NCBI GenBank assembly: GCA_035079385.1 | Contig: JAVHKY010000074.1 | Location: 2,046,001 to 2,110,000 of the forward strand | From: Aspidiotus rigidus | Lineage: Eukaryota > Arthropoda > Insecta > Hemiptera > Diaspididae | Direction: 5' to 3' | DNA: 64,000 nt | In this document: in pieces, positions 1 through 11,970 of the stretch | Layout of the letters: each line of letters begins with the position of its first letter | Position numbering within the stretch: the stretch's first letter is position 1 | Program-made: the position numbers and the translations under genes | The notes under the pieces: generated by a model | Told to the model about the DNA's origin: nothing | Databases searched by the model: none | Seen by the model: only the letters and a program-made list of their open reading frames with translations

Positions 1-1050
1 TCTTTTATGATTGAAGGTGCGCTGTCAGAAAACGATAATTTCTCCACTCGCATTTTGTGAAACAGAACACTTAAAACATCTCGGTTAGAGGGCAACTCTG
101 AAATATCAGGGATGTCAGGTCTACTATACCCAACTAAATACACTTCAAATTTTCTCCGTAAATCCATTCCGCTAATCTCTGATGAAAAGTATCTCTTCAC
201 ACTGAATACTAAAACGAGACTGCAGACTGCATGCATGAATGGCAATCGAATGAATTTGTCGATTCAGTTACATGCACATGCAAAACTAAACAACTAGACC
301 ACAGAAACAATTCCAGGAAAAATAACGTCTCGGAATAGTCTGAATACGTTCAAGGTTGAACACCACGACGCTATGACACTGTATTGCTGACTGCTGTGTT
401 GCTGTACTGCATTGTCAATATGATATTATCGTTAGCGGGTGAACTTGACGCATTGCCTCGCGCGCTTAACGGTTACTCACACGACGCAACCCGCTAATGA
501 AGCTTGAAAATATTTCATAGCTTGGGGGTCAGATAAATTCCAATGTATGTGGCTGAAATTTTTTAGAAGTAAGTTTTTCACCTTTAGGAACAATTTTAGA
601 GAGTGAGGTATGAAGAAATTGAGAACAAAGAAATAAGGCCCGGGCTAATGTGTATGGGCGTTACACATTTATCTGGACCAGTTGCGATACCTACTGGGAC
701 ACGAGGGTTGCCTACACATTCGTTAACTGTCACACTGTCGACGTCATACCAGTCTGATACCTGCGTCGCAGGTTCGCGGGAGTTCCGTATCCGGGGTACA
801 ACTCGCACTGTACGCGCTTCCGACTCACAAGGACGGAGCTCGACTCGCTCTCTTTATAGCTGATATCCTCGATATTTCGGTCTGCAACGCACAATTTAAT
901 TCGTCACAAACTCACTATGTTACAATGGTGAGTGCACATACAGCAAGATATTTCACCGGGAGGGGAGAGAGGGGCGCCCTCGAGTGGCAATAAGCGCGTA
1001 GATGGCGCCCCCCTAGAACACTTATGAGTAGTGTACAAACCGTTGTCCGT
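1..1050. other. No recognisable gene
   Basis: Only short ORFs with no recognisable motif lie here. The stretch 600-860 is more GC-rich than its surroundings and open on both strands, but I recognise nothing in it. A missing 3' end of the neighbouring hAT relic could extend into this region, but no hAT dimerisation domain was seen. Confidence 0.5.
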
Positions 1051-1051
1051 C

Positions 1052-2317
1052 TCATGAATGAAAACATAATACCGTTGATTTCACCTCCTTGCGCGTACAT
1101 AATATTTGATTGGTCGTCGGAATAACCAAAGAGATGATGGCGTACTGTGAACCACTGATATTATCAGTAGCCACTTTAAATGGCTTCAAACAGGTAATAA
1201 TTTGGTGCATAAGCTGCAGGTCTTCAAAACTAAGGAGGGGTAAAGACGTATTCATTTTCATTTGGACGCAGGTTACAGCGGTGGCAAGATCGTAAAACCG
1301 CTCCAACATGAGTAACTTGGAATTCCATCGTGTGTCGCACTCCTGAATCATTTTTATTATCATCAAGTTTAGCCTGCTCTTCCTTTAGTGCTTCGGAAGC
1401 CGATGAACTCGAATAAAAAAATGTAACAATTCTTTTTCTTTTTGTAACCAAATATCAAATGGGCTTTAACCACTGGTATATATCCGACTTCTCCTTTTGT
1501 ACCTGTGCCGCAGACGGACGGAAAACGTCATTTATTACAAGAGCAACCAAGTGACGATAACACCCAAACCACGGAATATTAATTTCTCTGCCAACACATT
1601 GCATGGTATTTTCGTTATTCGTGGTCAACTCAACGACATTTTTCTTCTCAATTTCGAAATCAGCGAGGGTATCAATAATTACTTTTTTTACATTTTCGGC
1701 ACCATGACCATTTTCAAGAAGAGGGGTATCTAATATCACGTTTTTTAATTCCATTCCATAAATGAAATGGCACGTCAATGAAAGAAACGATTCGGTGGCT
1801 GAAGATGTCCAACCATCTGCAGTCAAACTCACAAAAGTATTTCTCAAGATAAAAAATTGATTTATTTTTCAAGCGATTGTATTCGTCAGGTAATAGAACT
1901 GTTGTGAAAGTTTTTCTGTGTCTAATTCATTCGAGTACTCAATAAATTCCTCATAATCAACAAGACTAAAAAGTAAATATCGAGATGTGATCAAGTTCAG
2001 AAGTTTCTGTTAATGCGTTCTCTTTATGAATGATTTCTTGGGTACGGATTATTAAGTTGGAGAAACGATCGGACAGTTTGCTGTTTACTAGTATTAACCA
2101 ACTTCGTTATTTTGGGTTTGACAAGTTCATCATTTACAGGTTCAATGTCAGTATCTTTTTCACTCTCTGCTTCCTCTGCGTACTCTGATTTATGTTTTCT
2201 CGTCAAATGATCGTTTAAATTACTTGTATTACCTGACACAGGTATTACACCTTGCGATTCGTTGACCCTTCTAACAGCCATACCTTTCAGAAGCGTTTCC
2301 TTGTTTTTTTCCTTCAA
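1052..2317 (-). pseudogene. hAT-superfamily transposase relic (ZBED-like), frameshifted and 3'-truncated
   Basis: Minus-strand pieces in transposase order. 2317-2024 holds the end of a BED zinc finger (NLNDHLTRKH, with the two His; the Cys are not in frame). 1847-1455 holds the start of the RNase-H-like core (LTADGWTSSATESFLSLTCH). 1451-1230 and 1366-1052 hold the linker and the CDTRWNSKLLMLERF motif typical of ZBED hATs. The last two pieces overlap in different frames, so there is a frameshift near 1340-1366, and the link between the first two is lost. The C-terminal hATC dimerisation region is not seen. An intact member would be a nuclear cut-and-paste transposase; this copy cannot be active. 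The family call is firm, the subfamily open. Confidence 0.8.
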
Positions 2318-2696
2318 GCATAAAGATATTGTCGCAAGTTTTCATTAGTTTACCTCTTGATGTATCATCATGCATATGAGCTACAAATTCATTTACTTAT
2401 CTTTCACAGAAGAATTTTCCTTCAACTAATGAATAACTGGTAATTCTGCTCCTTCAAAATCATCACTCAAATAGTTGAAATATTCAGGATCTAGTTTAGA
2501 CAAATTGGTTGATTAGGTATTGTATTTTAGGAGGGGGAAAAAAAAATGATGAACACGATAACACTATTCAACAATTTTTTGGTCATGTAGCGCCACAAAG
2601 ACGGCATAGTGTTGTAAAATGTATTTCTGATGCTGAACACGATGCCGTTTTGCATTTTTCGATGATACCTCCCAATCTATTTTTCGACAGTCACAA

Positions 2697-2742
2697 ACAA
2701 TCGATACTATCGATAGTGCTATCGGACTATCGCTCACCACTA
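2697..2742 (-). repeat. Probable terminal inverted repeat of the hAT relic
   Basis: Read on the minus strand the end starts TAGTGGTGAGCGATAG and runs into CACTATCGATAGTATCGAT. This resembles hAT ends of the CAGTGGTG...TATCGATA type and lies upstream of the BED piece, where the 5' end is expected. No matching left end was found, so the element looks truncated near 1050. Confidence 0.5.
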
Positions 2743-2942
2743 CAGGAAGATCGGTTATCGTGTCGTAATTACCTCACCATCAGTAGTATGCAAAACAGAT
2801 TTGAGACGCGCTACAGCCACACGAAAATGCGTCCTTATAACGCGGCCAATGCCCGACGCATCCTGCAGTTTGTATATGTCAATAGAAATGTTAGAAGACT
2901 TGATAATCAGTCGTCTCTGAAACTGTGAGGCAAAAGGAGTGT

Positions 2943-5900
2943 GCAGACCGGAATCTAAAGGAGTATAAGTTGAAACAGGATTAAGTAATAGAATCAGACA
3001 GACAATTAATAGCAGAACAATTCACTTACTGAAAGAACATTCACCCAAGTCATCATTAGAAGTGCTAACAAAACCAGTACAAGAACTCGCAGAGACAACA
3101 TTGGACAAGGCAACATCAACATGAGCAGTATTCCCAACAATATCTACATCGCAAACACAAACTCCAACTCCATACCACCACCGCTAACATCGTCTCCATC
3201 ATTGGTGGCAATCACAAGAGCAACATGGGACAACGATAGAGTGTCATGAACAAGAGATTCATAAGTTATGCTCGGGAGAAAGCCTTCCAAATACCGTAGA
3301 TTCTGCCGCATGAATGTTTCCTTTTTCACAAATTGAATATAGCCTTGAGGAGCGTAGTCGTAGTTGATAATTTGATGGCTGATGTAGATTCAGCCTGGCC
3401 ACAGTGTCGAAAGAGGGGAAGAGAAGACGAACGGATCGTTATCATTGGCTAATAGCTTCGTTATTTCATTGGCTGCCTATGGGCCAGCTTATTTCGAACA
3501 AGAGCCCGCGGCTTACAGCTAATCAGCCCTTTATATATCATCACTTCTCTTCATGGTTCAGTGTAAGTCGAACGAGCTTCTAAACATTATGATTGGAGAA
3601 ATGGTGGAATATAAATCCACAGTCTGTTAAAAAACAAATACTAACAACGCGTACCATATGGTAAACATTAGAGTAATGGCCTTTTAATGTTTTCCTCCAT
3701 AAAAACGAAAGAAGAATAAAATAACAATTTTATACATTAACAATGAGATTTCCCTCACAGAGGAAAGGAAGTCGACTAATTTCAAGTCATCCGCCATGCC
3801 CGTATTCTTGTACACAGATTGCGTTAATGACTTGAATTTTAACAGCGCGTTAATTATAAAGTCGAAAACTTGGATATGAAAAGTTTTCTTTTTTTTTTTT
3901 TTTTTCCTTCTTTTTTCAACCTTTATTCTGCGTATGTTTTCTCAGTAAGACCTGAAGGAGTTTTTGCGCAGGTATATAGAAACATCACGTAGTAGAATTA
4001 GACCCTCATTCGCTAACCACCGTCGCTAAGGCTAGATCGTTACTAGTTACCAACTTTACAACTGACTTTTAGAAAGTATTGTAATTACAGATGAAAAGCA
4101 CCTTCATCCTCGTGGAAATTACATTTTTGATTTTTTTTTTTTTTTCCTCAACCGTATACGTATAGGTTTTAAATAAGGACTTGCAGGCGGATCATCTCTC
4201 CCTTTATTTTACTCTCGTATTATTTAATCCTTTGTGGTTCGTACAGGAGAACGTTTTTGGAATTTGAAAGCTATGGTAAATTTCTTAGATTTGTGTGCGC
4301 GTAGATTACTATTGGTAAATTGTGTATTCTTACTCATCCTCTGATTTTAAAGAAGGGTGAGAATTATTGCTTCCAGTTGCTCGACGACGGAAGAGGAGCT
4401 CTTGGTTTGGTGACGAAGAACTAAGCTCTTTCAGGAAACTTATATGATGCGAGTATGCTTTGCTTGACAGGTTACTGACCGCTCAATTGTTCGAAGAGGT
4501 TAAGGATTGTGTCCGTTGGAGGATTTTTAACTATGCTTTGGCATCTCCAGCAGACTGCACTATTGCACTGATCCTGCAGCTTGGTGATGAGGCTGAATTA
4601 GCTTTTCAGTTATCGACTATGATGAGATATTTACCCTGCTGCAGTTCATGAGCACTCCTAGTGCTAGCGGTACACAGCAAAGTTTGTAAGAAAAGTGCAT
4701 ATTGTGGTACAAGTATGAAAATTTGTACACCCATTATCTAGAAAACTTGAGGCGATTTGACCCGATGTTCTTGAAATGTTGTCCTATAGAACCCTCTCTG
4801 GACACTTCGGTATCCCGGAATCGGTTTTTGAAATTATTGGAAGAATAGTAGCGCGTGAAAATACCTTGGTATAAGAAGATGACTCATCAAATTTTCTATG
4901 AACTGATCGTAAATACGAGGGGGCTTTGGGGAAGGCGTTTTTAAGAATAATTCCCTGTAAAATTATATTTTTTTCAATCATATGAAGAGTGACACACTTC
5001 AAAGATATCACGTTTTAGTTCAAATAATTCTACGTACAATTCCCCATCTATATAACTCTTCTGCACCTTTTTCAGGGCTTCTGGGTGTTTCTTTGACGAA
5101 GACGCATTTGTCACTACTGAACACGACGTCAGGATATTATGACGATTTGGCTTTTACATTATACGCTGTACCACAGCTTTGAGCCTTTGTAAAGTATAAG
5201 GCATTTCCACCGTGTTCAATCAATTCTAAGTCAATTGGAACAAGGAGCTTTTACCGAATACGAAGGAGAATATCTCCTTCTGCTACGTTCAAAACCCGTA
5301 CCTCCCCAGATGGAAGTTCGTGCTCACCAGGGCCCCCGAGAATGCCCGCCCGAAATGTGACCGGATTTTTTTTCGGGACGATCGGTTTCACATTCACAAG
5401 GCTAGCGGGTTCTGGATCATAGCTGTGTCTGCGTGGATGGTGACACGTCCCGAAGTATGAATGAAACAAGATTATTTTCAAATCTAAAAGTACCGGTAGA
5501 CTGAATCAATGCATAGATCAGACGATCCATCGTCATGTCGGATGACCGATCGTCAAACCCGTACCAGTTGATTATTTTCGAAATTAACGACCCATTTTTG
5601 GAATTGAGCGTCGGGAAAATCCTATTATCGTTTGTTTCCGCTCTGAAGACAACTCGTGTAGGCTAAAAAAACTTCGGTCTTTTATCTCATTCTGCATGCT
5701 TAGATAAGTCAAATTCGATTTTCTGGCCGTCAAACACAATGATATAATTTTCCTCATGATGATTTTTGACGTAATGTGCATATGATAAAAAGTTAATATT
5801 TACGGTCCGTACCTCACAAACGAGGAAGAGAGTTCTCTCAATATTTTTTCGAACGTATTAAATGTATTAGTTAGGGATATTTTTCTTCGAGCGAGAAATT

Positions 5901-6340
5901 AGTTTTTGATACACCGCCTATCGACTGCGGCAGAACTTCCTTTTTTTTAGAATACCAATGCGATTACGTTGAGTTCCGCAGCTAAAATCGTTATAAATGG
6001 AATTTCTACTTGAATAGAATTATACAGTATGTTGAATGCTCGTGCAGATACAAAAAAATGAAAAATATGGAATGAGTTTCTCGACGCACTGGAAATAAGT
6101 CGGGGCGGCTGAGAAACCTAATGGGAGAAAAATATTCAAACCGGAAAAATTCATATCTGACAGTGTCAGTGCAAGCTATATGTCATCTCTACAATTACTT
6201 TGGAGAAAAGTTTGATCCTTAGCATGTGATACTTTAAGGAAAGAATAATACGAAACAAACGCGATATTTAGACAAAATAATTTATTGATACATATGACAA
6301 TTAGGTTCGAGACATCTGAGATCACTATCTGGTTGGCTGA
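2943..6340. other. No recognisable gene; blank intergenic sequence
   Basis: Short T tracts (about 3890-3905 and 4130-4146) and many short ORFs without motifs. A GC-richer patch at 5260-5480 is open on the minus strand for about 70 codons and looks more protein-like than its surroundings, but I recognise no family in it. Nothing else could be supported. Confidence 0.5.
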
Positions 6341-6685
6341 GATTTACTCGGACAGAAATGGTTTTCGATTAAAAGCCACAAGAATCTTGAAAAAGTTCTC
6401 TTGCAATTGATACGATTGTTCGCATGATTCGAACGCGTGAGATATGAGCTTTTTGACATCTTTCATGTCTTTTCTGAGACCCCATACACTATTGGAAAAT
6501 TGCGAGTACCACCCCCTCCTCTTCCCCCCCCCTCCCCCGATAATGGACTTGAAAAATTTTTGAGAAAAATGTTTATACTTGGGTGGTGATTGAGAAATCT
6601 GCGAGTACCACACGCCCCCCCCCTACGTTTCAGTCTAGTTTAGTACATATGCTGTATAGAAGAAGGAAGAAGAAGAAGAGAAGTA

Positions 6686-6900
6686 CTTATGCTAAACCGA
6701 GACAGGGACCAAGCACAAAAGCTGATAGCTCAAAAAATATTTCTCATAGGTGCTAGATTTATACGACACCTAGAAAGGGGGCGAACGAGCGGAGCGAGTG
6801 AGCTCCACAAAAGGCAAAAGCCCAAAATATTTTATATCGGACTTATGCTAAACCGAGACAGGGACCAAGGAAGAGGGCGAACGAGCGGACAGGCTAGTTT
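6686..6900 (+). repeat. Dispersed repeat with tandem subunits (ACGAGCGGAGCGAG family)
   Basis: The phrase GCTAAACCGAGACAGGGACC occurs twice (about 6690 and 6847), each followed by a GCGAACGAGCGG motif. The same family in opposite orientation fills 44985-45290. The ORF through it is a by-product of the repeat. It lies just outside the copia element at 6997. Confidence 0.7.
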
Positions 6901-6996
6901 ACAGGGTGTCTACCAGGTCAATAAGTCCAATAAAAGTTCACTATTTCAAAAATAGTCCAATAAGTCAATAAAAGTCCATTAATTTTGATGAAAGTC

Positions 6997-7108
6997 TGAG
7001 AAGAAAGGTGGAAGCGTGTAAAATGACTACCTTACTGTAACGTTTATTTAGACACACTGATTAAAGCACATACTCGTACAAAGACTGATAAAGCACGATA
7101 ACTCAACA
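6997..7108 (-). repeat. 3' LTR of copia element 1
   Basis: 112 bp, starting TGTTGAGTTATCG and ending CTTCTTCTCA on the minus strand. Indistinguishable by eye from the 5' LTR at 11854-11965. The left flank AAGTC is the target duplication. Confidence 0.95.
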
Positions 7109-7119
7109 CTCCCCCCGTG
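7109..7119 (-). other. Polypurine tract of copia element 1
   Basis: The minus strand reads CACGGGGGGAG immediately before the 3' LTR. This is the expected primer site for plus-strand DNA synthesis. Confidence 0.85.
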
Positions 7120-7524
7120 ATTTACAGGCTTTCATAAAATTTACATCAAATTAAAATTTACATGGTTATATACAATAAAAAACAACCTCTTAAAAGAAAC
7201 ACTCACGAAACACAAAACAAACACACACACTTACGCTACCATGGCCATGGTTTACAATCAGACATTTGGATCACAACAAGAAACATCACAATTTAATCAC
7301 ACAAGAGAAAAAAAACAATACAATACACATAGACAAAGGTGCTTAAAACAAAACTTACGGGAGTTCGAACTAGTAGGCCTACATTTATAACATAAGATAA
7401 CGAACAAGAGCAAACAAGGTAAAAAATTTCATCCTAGATGATAAAACATGCAAACGATTTCAAACAAAAAAATATTATTATTCATATTGATAAGTATACG
7501 ATTTTTTTTTTCAACTTTCCAACA

Positions 7525-10500
7525 TTAGTACAAACGAAACGATTTACATAACGAAGATATTCTAGCTGCTGACAAGTTTTTAGTTAAAATATCGGCTTTC
7601 TGGAGCTCTGAGCTAATGTGCTGCATTTCTATTTTTCCTTTCGAAATCAGATCTTTCACATGATGATATCTGATATCAATGTGCTTACTTCTTTTCGTGT
7701 TGCACGAATTTTGACATAAGTATATGGCACTGCGATTGTCCTCGAAGATCGTAAAGGACTCTTCTATCTGTCGACCGATCATTTCTGACACTAGCGCAAA
7801 TAGCCACAATCCCTGGCTTGCCGCTAAGGACAACGAAACGTACTCAGCTTCTGCTGTTGAGAGGGCGACAGTCCTCTGTTTTTTGACGGACCAATCTACG
7901 AGACATTGACCGACTTCGAATAGGTAACCGGAAAACGATTTACGATCCGCAGGGTCAGATGCGTAATCAGCATCAGCATAGCCAACTAAAGTTATACGAG
8001 TGTTATCATTCTTCCTATAATGTAGGCTAAGATATCTGGTGCCTTTCAAGTATCGTACAATACGCTTAGCTGCTTGCCAACACGAATTATTCGGATTATT
8101 TACTTTTCGACTAAGATAATTCACACAATATGCGATATCGGGACGAGTAAGATTACTTAAGTATAAAAGGCTTCCTATGAGTTCTCGGTATGGTCTATTA
8201 ACAAGCTTTGATTCATCATTATTTAATTTTTCCAAAAAATTGGTTGCCGCAGGCATAGGCTCACTATTACAATTATACATATTAAATTTTATCAAGAGAT
8301 TTTTGATGAACTCTGACTGATTTAAGATTAGATCGTTACCATTACATTGGATATTTAACCCGACAAACTTAGTCGGAAAACCAAAATTTTTCAAATTAAA
8401 TCTTTGAGATAGAGCCTTTGAAATTTTACTCAACAAAACAGGCGAAGGTGCGGCGATACAAATATCATCTACATAGACGATTAACAAGGTACGTTGATCA
8501 TTATTTTCTGTTCTAACATATAAACAGGAGTCCGACTTACATTTTTCAAACCCTAACTGACCAATGACGAAATTGTCAAATACTGAGTTCCAAATCTTAG
8601 GGGAACGTTTTAATCCATAAATAGATCTTTTTAATTTTAACGTTACGTTATTATTCGAAGTTTTATAGCCATCCGGAACTTTCATATAAATTTCGGCATC
8701 AATTTCGCCGTAAAGAAACGCTGAACATATATCTAAATGCATAATTTCTAAACCAAGTGAGTGAGCTAGAGCAAAAAAGGTTCTTATAGTAGTAGCACTA
8801 GCAACAGGTGAATAGTGAATCTCATTCTCACTTGCTTCCATATAACCTAACGCCACCAAGCGTCCCTTATAACGTTCATTCTCTTTTCCTGGATTCTTAA
8901 TCTTAAACACCCACTTACTTCCAACATTCACTTTGTTCAGAGCTTCTTTACGATCCACCTCAATCCACGCGTCATTCGCTTTCAACGCTTTAAACTCTTC
9001 TTCTATCGCTGTTCTCCACTTCTCTGCGTCCGGCCTCGACATGGCCTCCTCATACGTTAACGGCATCTTCTCTTCAAGTCCGCACTCTTCAGGCTCTGTT
9101 CCTTCCTCAGCATTCGTCATGAACGCCACTATCTCATTCACCTCGTCTATCCCTAGTCTTACTGGAGGGCGACTTACTCTTCCACTCCTAGTTCTCACAT
9201 TTCCTGAGGCATCTCTCCTACTCTCTCTAGTGCTCGATTCTTCTTGCTCTTCTCGCACTACTTCCTCTTCACTGTTCTCTTCCTCATCTTCGAAGCGAAC
9301 TCGTATCACTTTCCTCAATTCGTTCTTATAAATCCTACTTTCATCGATAATAACATTCCTTTCTACCGTCGATTTCTTCCTTTCATCGTCCCAAACAATG
9401 TAGCTTCCTTCTGATACACCTATGAAAAATTTCTTCTCACTACGATCCGACATCTTATCGCACGGCTCTTTATCGTGACAGAAAGCTACACTTCCAAACA
9501 ACTTCAATCTCTTTAAACTTGCTTCACCATACGCTAACATCGCTGGTGTCCAACCTCTCAATCCGTATGTTTCACATCTATTTAAAATATAAGCAGCGTA
9601 ACGAACTGCATAATTCCACAAATATTTAGGTAGGCCAGATTCGATTAAAATTGACCGAGATTTTTCACAAAGAGTACGATTAAGGCGTTCTGCGACGCCG
9701 AGAAGCTGTGATTCTTTCCTAGGAGTATAACTTAAACGAATACCATTATATTTACAGTACTGAACTAATCTGTTATCTCTATTTTCGCCACCACGATCAA
9801 GTCGCAGGGCTCTAATTTTATATGTGCGCTCAAACAATGTTGACGCGTAACTTTCAAATTCGAGAAATTTATAGTAAACTTCGGATTTCTTAGTGATAGG
9901 ATAAACAGCTTTGAATTTAGAAAAATCGTCTACAAACGTTACAAAATACTTCGATTTATCGAAAGCAGTTGTTTTAATTTCACACACATCAGTGTGGACT
10001 AGCTCTAGAGGCCTACGAGAATAAAAACGAGTAGCTTTAGGATAAGGATCACGATGGTGTTTGGCTTTGACACAAACTTCGCACACATTGTACGAATTAA
10101 AATCTATCTCATTTATTTTCACGTTTTCATCGGCAAAAATTCCATTCTTAATCATTCTTTTCAAACTTCCATAATTTAAGTGACCTAACTTTCGATGCAA
10201 AAATTCTAAAGTTTTATCATTTTTTTCAGATGGATAAGGATTTACGTTAAACGAACTAGGTGCTTCGAAATTTTTCATCTCATCTACGTTAATGCGAATG
10301 TTCACATAATATAATCTACCGCGTCGATTTCCTTCGATATAAACACGATCATTTTTAACTATTCTTATCTTGCCTGATTCTTTTATTATTGTAAAGCCCT
10401 TGCTTTCCGTATCTCCTTCAGACAACAATGTACGACGTAACTTAGGTACAAATAAAACTGGTCCTAACTTTACCTTTATGTTATCATTACAAATAATGTG

Positions 10501-11637
10501 TATATAGCCTTCACCAACGGCTTCTAACGGATAGGCATTTACGTCGGCTGTACCAACAGGCTTTGATTCAGCATACTTGCGATATTCGACCAATAGGGAA
10601 CGATCAGGTGTCATGTGATGACTGCATCCGCCGTCAACCAAACATTCGAACGAATTTCCATTTGTAACTTGCGCGTTGTTGCTGACTGCTTGACCAACTT
10701 CTGCCTTGAGCACAGCTATCATACTTTCAGCTTCTTCATAATTTCCATTGCTATAATTACTTTGATATCGGCCTCGATAGCCGCCAAAACGTTGATTACG
10801 AAAACCACGGTACCTTTGACCACCAAAATTATCGAATCTTTGACCACGACCATAACTGAATCCTTGACCGTTAAAATTTCCTCGATGATTGAAACGATTT
10901 CCGCGCGAAAAACTTCGACCTCTTCCATTTGTTCGCCAATTTTGACTCGATCCACGATTTTCGAAAAAATTTTGATTTCCTTGCGAACGAGATCTTCGAC
11001 TACGATTTCGATTTGCATGGAACACTGTTGCATCGCTCGTTTCTTCCTCCTTTCTCAAATCTTTCGTCTCTGTTGAATTTGGTTGGATCAACTTTTGGAG
11101 GTAGAAATCAATTATTTTTCCTTTGATTTTTTCGTAATCTTCGGAATCCTCTCCAGCTCGTATTGCAACTTTCAGCATTTCATAGCTGTGGGGAAGAGCT
11201 CTCACCAAATGTAATGCCGCCTCTTCGTCCGCGAAATTTTCATCAGTTTCACGTAGCTCATCTACCATTGTATCGTAGTTTGAAATAAATTTTTCAGCAT
11301 CCTCTTCTTCCTTCATTCTTATTGTGGTTATTTTCAACCGAAGAGTTGCGCGTTGCGTAGTATTTTTCTTCGCGTACTTTTCACAAAGTGCTGTCCACAT
11401 GAGATAGGCCGATTTCTTGGTTCGTATAATTGAGATGTGCGATTCATCGATGCTCGCTGCTAACAAGGCTTTCGCTTTAGATTCCACTTCAGGATCAACT
11501 TTACGTAGGTCAGGTTCGGTAATTGCTTCGTCACATTTCCTTTGCTTCATGAGAATTTCCATCAAAAATTTCCATGATAGAAAATTTTTCCCGTCGAACT
11601 GACGTGAGAGCAACTTATCGGTGAGGGTTGCTGCCAT
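7525..11637 (-). CDS. Ty1/copia gag-pol polyprotein, intact (1,370 aa from ATG)
   Basis: One ORF with all copia domains in order: gag (about 1-210), an Arg/Gly-rich segment (about 215-305), protease (DGGCSHHMTPD near 333), integrase with HHCC finger (HRKLGHLNYG near 480, CEVC downstream) and catalytic D, D, E (VHTDVCE, LRLDRGGEN, GVAERLNRT), reverse transcriptase (SKWVFKIK, HLDICSAFLYGE, YVDD near 1054) and RNase H (GYADADYASD near 1220, STAEAEYVS). The first ATG at 11635-11637 was chosen; the open frame starts seven codons earlier at a GTG. Two oddities: no CCHC zinc knuckle is visible in gag, where an RG-rich tract stands instead, and the protease site reads DGG where copia usually has DSG or DTG. 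The protein would make virus-like particles and copy and integrate the element. Confidence 0.95.
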   Translation of the reverse strand: MAATLTDKLLSRQFDGKNFLSWKFLMEILMKQRKCDEAITEPDLRKVDPEVESKAKALLAASIDESHISIIRTKKSAYLMWTALCEKYAKKNTTQRATLRLKITTIRMKEEEDAEKFISNYDTMVDELRETDENFADEEAALHLVRALPHSYEMLKVAIRAGEDSEDYEKIKGKIIDFYLQKLIQPNSTETKDLRKEEETSDATVFHANRNRSRRSRSQGNQNFFENRGSSQNWRTNGRGRSFSRGNRFNHRGNFNGQGFSYGRGQRFDNFGGQRYRGFRNQRFGGYRGRYQSNYSNGNYEEAESMIAVLKAEVGQAVSNNAQVTNGNSFECLVDGGCSHHMTPDRSLLVEYRKYAESKPVGTADVNAYPLEAVGEGYIHIICNDNIKVKLGPVLFVPKLRRTLLSEGDTESKGFTIIKESGKIRIVKNDRVYIEGNRRGRLYYVNIRINVDEMKNFEAPSSFNVNPYPSEKNDKTLEFLHRKLGHLNYGSLKRMIKNGIFADENVKINEIDFNSYNVCEVCVKAKHHRDPYPKATRFYSRRPLELVHTDVCEIKTTAFDKSKYFVTFVDDFSKFKAVYPITKKSEVYYKFLEFESYASTLFERTYKIRALRLDRGGENRDNRLVQYCKYNGIRLSYTPRKESQLLGVAERLNRTLCEKSRSILIESGLPKYLWNYAVRYAAYILNRCETYGLRGWTPAMLAYGEASLKRLKLFGSVAFCHDKEPCDKMSDRSEKKFFIGVSEGSYIVWDDERKKSTVERNVIIDESRIYKNELRKVIRVRFEDEEENSEEEVVREEQEESSTRESRRDASGNVRTRSGRVSRPPVRLGIDEVNEIVAFMTNAEEGTEPEECGLEEKMPLTYEEAMSRPDAEKWRTAIEEEFKALKANDAWIEVDRKEALNKVNVGSKWVFKIKNPGKENERYKGRLVALGYMEASENEIHYSPVASATTIRTFFALAHSLGLEIMHLDICSAFLYGEIDAEIYMKVPDGYKTSNNNVTLKLKRSIYGLKRSPKIWNSVFDNFVIGQLGFEKCKSDSCLYVRTENNDQRTLLIVYVDDICIAAPSPVLLSKISKALSQRFNLKNFGFPTKFVGLNIQCNGNDLILNQSEFIKNLLIKFNMYNCNSEPMPAATNFLEKLNNDESKLVNRPYRELIGSLLYLSNLTRPDIAYCVNYLSRKVNNPNNSCWQAAKRIVRYLKGTRYLSLHYRKNDNTRITLVGYADADYASDPADRKSFSGYLFEVGQCLVDWSVKKQRTVALSTAEAEYVSLSLAASQGLWLFALVSEMIGRQIEESFTIFEDNRSAIYLCQNSCNTKRSKHIDIRYHHVKDLISKGKIEMQHISSELQKADILTKNLSAARISSLCKSFRLY

Positions 11638-11835
11638 CGGAATTTCTTCACCATTCACTCATTAAAAATTTAACACGACGTAACAAACAAAAGAAATTGT
11701 ACGAGGACCAGAACAATATGGAAAAAAAAAACAAACTTTACAGCCGAAAAAAAAACGATTCGAGGATGAGAATATCAAACAAGCATTACCGCGAAAAAAA
11801 AAAACCACGATTCGGTTTCATGCACGAAATGACAG

Positions 11836-11853
11836 GAACCAGCTCTGCTGCCA
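11836..11853 (-). other. Primer-binding site of copia element 1 (initiator tRNA-Met-like)
   Basis: Directly next to the 5' LTR the minus strand reads TGGCAGCAGAGCTGGTT. It resembles the complement of the 3' end of animal initiator tRNA-Met (TGGTAGCAGAG...), with mismatches. Position and the TGG start fit a PBS; the tRNA identity is an inference. Confidence 0.7.
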
Positions 11854-11965
11854 TGAGAAGAAAGGTGGAAGCGTGTAAAATGACTACCTTACTGTAACGT
11901 TTATTTAGACACACTGATTAAAGCACATACTCGTACAAAGACTGATAAAGCACGATAACTCAACA
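11854..11965 (-). repeat. 5' LTR of copia element 1
   Basis: 112 bp, matching the 3' LTR at every base I compared. It is followed by AAGTC, the second copy of the target duplication. The promoter and start site of the element should lie here but no clear TATA box was picked out. Confidence 0.95.
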
Positions 11966-11970
11966 AAGTC

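Larger units (their letters stand above)
6997..11965 (-). mobile_element. Complete Ty1/copia retrotransposon, young insertion
   Basis: A 4,969-bp element read on the minus strand. It has 112-bp LTRs that look identical by eye (6997-7108 and 11854-11965), LTR ends TG...CA, a 5-bp target duplication AAGTC at 6992-6996 and 11966-11970, a PBS, a PPT and one uninterrupted gag-pol ORF. Identical LTRs and a perfect target duplication imply recent insertion. The target is a T/A-rich repeat (GTCCAATAAAAGT) visible on both sides. Confidence 0.95.

Noticed and set aside
2509..2928. 139-codon plus ORF
   Set aside because: It spans the inverted end of the hAT relic and shows no motif; likely chance.
8933..9331. 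132-codon plus ORF and others inside the copia gag-pol (7724, 10615, 10929)
   Set aside because: Antisense shadows of a long, well-supported minus-strand ORF.
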